Source of the DNA: Prevotella merdae
GTDB taxonomy: Bacteria; Bacteroidota; Bacteroidia; Bacteroidales; Bacteroidaceae
NCBI RefSeq assembly: GCF_900290275.1
Contig: NZ_LT985323.1
Span: 219,642 to 283,641, forward strand
Length of the DNA: 64,000 bases
Direction of reading: 5' to 3'
Below are positions 61,870 through 64,000 of the stretch, piece after piece. The position numbers and the translations under genes were made by a program. Position 1 is the first letter of the stretch. Every line of letters starts with the position of its first letter. The notes below the pieces were generated by a model. The model saw nothing but the letters and a program-made list of their open reading frames with translations, ran no database searches and was not told the DNA's origin.

Positions 61870-62049
61870 ATGACACCAAAAGAATATGAGCAATATATAG
61901 CAAATATATTCCAAAAGCAAGGATATAAAACTATTGTAACTCCATACTCCAATGATTGGGGAATAGATGTTATTGCTATAAAAGGTAAAGAAAAAATAGC
62001 AATTCAAGCTAAAATGTATGGAAATAAAAGAAAAGTCAACAGGGCATAA
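61870..62049 (+). pseudogene. Truncated Mrr-type restriction endonuclease
   Basis: 59 residues: MTPKEYEQYIANIFQKQGYK, then YSNDWGIDVIAIKGKEKIAIQAKMYGNKRKVNRA and a stop. GIDVIA with QAK is the PD-(D/E)xK core of the Mrr catalytic domain, where KVNRAEV and about 60 more residues should follow. The frame ends exactly inside that conserved segment. It lies 20 bases after abiEii. Probably a remnant of a restriction enzyme. Confidence 0.65.
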
Positions 62050-62145
62050 GTTTCATAAAGCGGAAAGGTTTTTTATTTAAAATCAATACTCTGTTTATTA
62101 CTATCCCTCCGTTTATGGATGGAATCAAAGAATGAGTTAGCAAAC

Positions 62146-62277
62146 TCGTGCCGAAAATGTGATGAAGCTAATAAAAACTCGTGCCGAAAATGTGATAAAA
62201 CCAATAAAAAGTCGTGCCATAAATGTGATAAATGTAGTTAAAAGTCGTGCCAAAAATGTGATAAATACTATATAATC
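62146..62277 (+). repeat. Array B: four direct repeats, exact 33-base period, before the second ATPase
   Basis: TCGTGCC starts at 62146, 62179, 62212 and 62245. Units share about 21 bases (TCGTGCCGAAAATGTGATAA) and vary in the last 12. Same period and copy number as array A, with only a weak GAAAA-TGT similarity between the two. The promoter box TATCTTTG (62291-62298) follows 13 bases after the array. Confidence 0.87.
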
Positions 62278-62290
62278 CATTGATAATTAG

Positions 62291-62298
62291 TATCTTTG
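62291..62298 (+). promoter_or_regulatory. Promoter box of the second ATPase gene
   Basis: TATCTTTG; the -33 region falls inside the fourth unit of array B, where no TTG is present. The ATG at 62316 follows 17 bases later. Confidence 0.55.
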
Positions 62299-62315
62299 CA
62301 AAAACACCTATAGAT

Positions 62316-63632
62316 ATGGAAAGAATACTGATAAACGAGCTACAGAAATGGAAGGAAAAATCCGACCGTAAACCACTTATCCTTCGAGGTGCAAGACAGG
62401 TAGGCAAGACATGGTTGCTTAAAGACTTTGGCAAAAAGTCGTTCAAAGACGTATGCTATATTAACTTTGAGCAAAAGGATGTTTTAGGTGCAATATTTGA
62501 AGGAACATTGTCACCAAAACGAATCATCGAACAGTTGTCGGTCTACTCAGGAAAAAAGATTCTGCCTGAGGATACTCTGATAATATTTGACGAAGTGCAA
62601 GAGATGCCACGCGCCTTGACATCATTGAAGTATTTTGCAGAAGAAGCACCCGAATATGCTATATGCTGTGCAGGCTCGCTGTTGGGTGTGGCTTTGCACG
62701 AAGGCACTTCGTTTCCCGTAGGCAAGGTGGAATTTCTTGATTTATACCCACTCTCTTTCCGTGAGTTTCTTCTTGCTAATGGCGAGGAAATGCTGTTAGA
62801 CTATATATTGAAGGATGGCAACCGCGACCTTGCTGCATTCACAGAGAAACTTACTGACTATCTGAAGAAATACTTCGTCATTGGCGGAATGCCGTCTGCT
62901 ATACTAAAATGGTTGAACACTCACGACTTCTTCGAGGTTGACGACGTGCAGAAACAATTAGTTGCAGCCTACGAGAACGACTTCTCCAAACATGCCCCAA
63001 GACAAATGATAGAGAAAATAAGATATGTGTGGGACAGTATACCGTCACAACTCGCCAAAGAAAACAAGAAATTTGTTTATGGCCTTGTGCGCGAGGGTGC
63101 TAGAGCAAGAGAATATGAAGACTCTCTTATGTGGCTCAGTGATGCAGGAGAGATTATACGTACATATAATATTACCAAACCAGATATCCCACTCAAGGCT
63201 TACGCCGACTTGAAGAGTTTCAAAGTATTTCTGTTGGATGTAGGTTTGCTTAGATGTATGAGTGGTGTTTCTCCTAAGGTGATACTCGAAGGCAGCAGAA
63301 TATTTGAGGAGTTCAAGGGTGCACTGACAGAACAATACGTATGTCAGGAGCTTCAACTCTTCAAACGACTTCAAACCAACTATTACTGGACTTCATCTTC
63401 AGCAGCCGAAGTAGACTTCCTTATCTCTGACGGTATGGAGGTATTCCCCTTGGAATGTAAAGCAGGGCTTACAATGAACGCTAAGAGTCTTAAAGTGTAC
63501 AGACAAAAATACATGCCCAGACTATCCTTGCGTACAAGCTTGCTGCCCTACTCCAAAAATAAGGAAGAGGGAATTGTCAACATCCCCTTGTATATGCTTT
63601 TCGCCTTGCATGAAGAGTTGGCTGAGGCATGA
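62316..63632 (+). CDS. AAA ATPase with DUF4143-type C-terminus, second copy
   Basis: 438 residues from the ATG at 62316. Walker A GARQVGKT, Walker B TLIIFDEVQ, then CAGSLLGVALHEGTSFPVGKVEFLDLYPLSFREFLLANGE, a segment highly typical of the family. In the C-terminal half DUF4143 has SSAAEVDFLISDGMEVFPLECKAG, a PD-(D/E)xK-like core with a Cys variation (ECK). It differs clearly from the ATPase at 58652, so the two are old paralogues. Preceded by repeat array B. Confidence 0.85.
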   Translation: MERILINELQKWKEKSDRKPLILRGARQVGKTWLLKDFGKKSFKDVCYINFEQKDVLGAIFEGTLSPKRIIEQLSVYSGKKILPEDTLIIFDEVQEMPRALTSLKYFAEEAPEYAICCAGSLLGVALHEGTSFPVGKVEFLDLYPLSFREFLLANGEEMLLDYILKDGNRDLAAFTEKLTDYLKKYFVIGGMPSAILKWLNTHDFFEVDDVQKQLVAAYENDFSKHAPRQMIEKIRYVWDSIPSQLAKENKKFVYGLVREGARAREYEDSLMWLSDAGEIIRTYNITKPDIPLKAYADLKSFKVFLLDVGLLRCMSGVSPKVILEGSRIFEEFKGALTEQYVCQELQLFKRLQTNYYWTSSSAAEVDFLISDGMEVFPLECKAGLTMNAKSLKVYRQKYMPRLSLRTSLLPYSKNKEEGIVNIPLYMLFALHEELAEA

Positions 63633-63636
63633 ACGA

Positions 63637-64000
63637 CTACTTATTTCGCATTTTTACATTTATTGCCTTGCGTCCATCTACTTGCAGCGACTCGTCTATG
63701 AGTCCGCTTCTTCTGAATATCAGCACATCATCTGATGCAACCTCGGCTGTATACTTGCCCGACTTGGCTGTAAGTGCAACCACTCGTTTGGTTCCTGCAG
63801 AATAAACCTCAACGCCTTCGATAGGTGTTGCCTGCACATCACGCACCACTCCAGTAATCTTAATAATGCGTCCCTTTGTCTTAACAGCTACAGTCTGAAC
63901 CATTTGCTCGGTCTTATCAACCGACATGCCTCCGATATTTATTGTATCGCGAAGCAATATGCTGTCGGATGACTCGCCTACTTGCAACTCAAAGTCGCCT
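63637..64000 (-). CDS. Partial surface protein with carboxypeptidase-like regulatory domain
   Basis: Cut by the window end; only the C-terminal 121 residues are visible (GDFELQVGESSDSILL and onward). TKGRIIKITGVVRDVQATPIEGVEVYSAGTKRVVALTAKSGKYTAEVASDDVLIFRRSGLIDESLQVDGRKAINVKMRNK is a CarboxypepD-reg-like beta-sandwich, often found on TonB-linked and cell-surface proteins of Bacteroidetes. Convergent with the second ATPase gene, four bases apart. Confidence 0.6.
   Translation of the reverse strand, partial: GDFELQVGESSDSILLRDTINIGGMSVDKTEQMVQTVAVKTKGRIIKITGVVRDVQATPIEGVEVYSAGTKRVVALTAKSGKYTAEVASDDVLIFRRSGLIDESLQVDGRKAINVKMRNK

Noticed and set aside
58540..62277. Possible CRISPR arrays
   Set aside because: Units are only 33 bases including the variable part, four copies each, over promoters, with no cas genes.

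Overview
The window looks like part of a Bacteroidales chromosome, most likely Prevotella/Segatella-like. Evidence: promoters of the Bacteroidetes type (TTTG or TTG, about 20 bases, then TAnnTTTG) recur throughout; there are SusC, hybrid two-component sensor, GH2, lipidated TamA (TamL)/TamB, NhaC and LytTR genes; cell-surface proteins end in a Bacteroidales-style C-terminal motif. Two tandem initiator tRNA-Met genes near 31.8 kb separate a phage-derived left half from a chromosomal right half.

Left half. 1-2.6 kb: a HicA/HicB toxin-antitoxin pair with palindromic operators, then a 340-residue protein with an EVE/PUA-like N-terminus and one membrane helix (possible defence gene). 2.7-6.7 kb: a leader holding two inverted-repeat modules (one encloses a promoter and a terminator), five overlapping small genes whose translation is largely coupled through Shine-Dalgarno motifs, a methylase-fold protein without the catalytic NPPY, and a tyrosine recombinase. 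6.9-31.7 kb: a tailed-phage module with portal-like, neck/tail completion, fibre, lysis (holin, GH24 endolysin, single-gene spanin), tape measure and tail-tip genes, closed by a second tyrosine recombinase facing the tRNAs. Its fibre gene at 18.4 kb ends in a variable region typical of a diversity-generating retroelement (DGR); a DGR-type reverse transcriptase and accessory gene follow, but I find no template repeat. I also find no terminase, major capsid protein or protease, so the locus is either a defective prophage, split from its head genes, or a tail-only particle.

Right half. 32.1-39.4 kb: a carboxylesterase and a polysaccharide-utilisation locus badly rearranged by deletions (SusC fused to an unrelated C-terminus, a 5'-truncated glycosidase-like gene, a hybrid sensor fused in frame to aldose epimerase) around one intact GH2 enzyme. 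39.5-46.4 kb: tamL/tamB. 46.8-50 kb: NhaC antiporter, sugar nucleotidyltransferase, LytTR regulator. 50.3-54.5 kb: a secreted 1018-residue coiled-coil protein with one dockerin-like calcium loop, next to a secreted cohesin-like protein.

54.7-63.6 kb is a defence/toxin-antitoxin-rich stretch: a translationally coupled operon of winged-helix regulator, nucleotidyltransferase and metallophosphoesterase; a complete AbiEi/AbiEii pair; remnants of a restriction-type methyltransferase and an Mrr nuclease; and two AAA ATPases (DUF4143 type). Each ATPase gene is preceded by exactly four direct repeats with a 33-base period, with different sequence at each gene. The most unusual items are these paired arrays, the template-less DGR in a head-less tail locus, the regulator/nucleotidyltransferase/phosphoesterase operon and the cohesin/dockerin pair. 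All functional calls are from reading the sequence; no database search was run.
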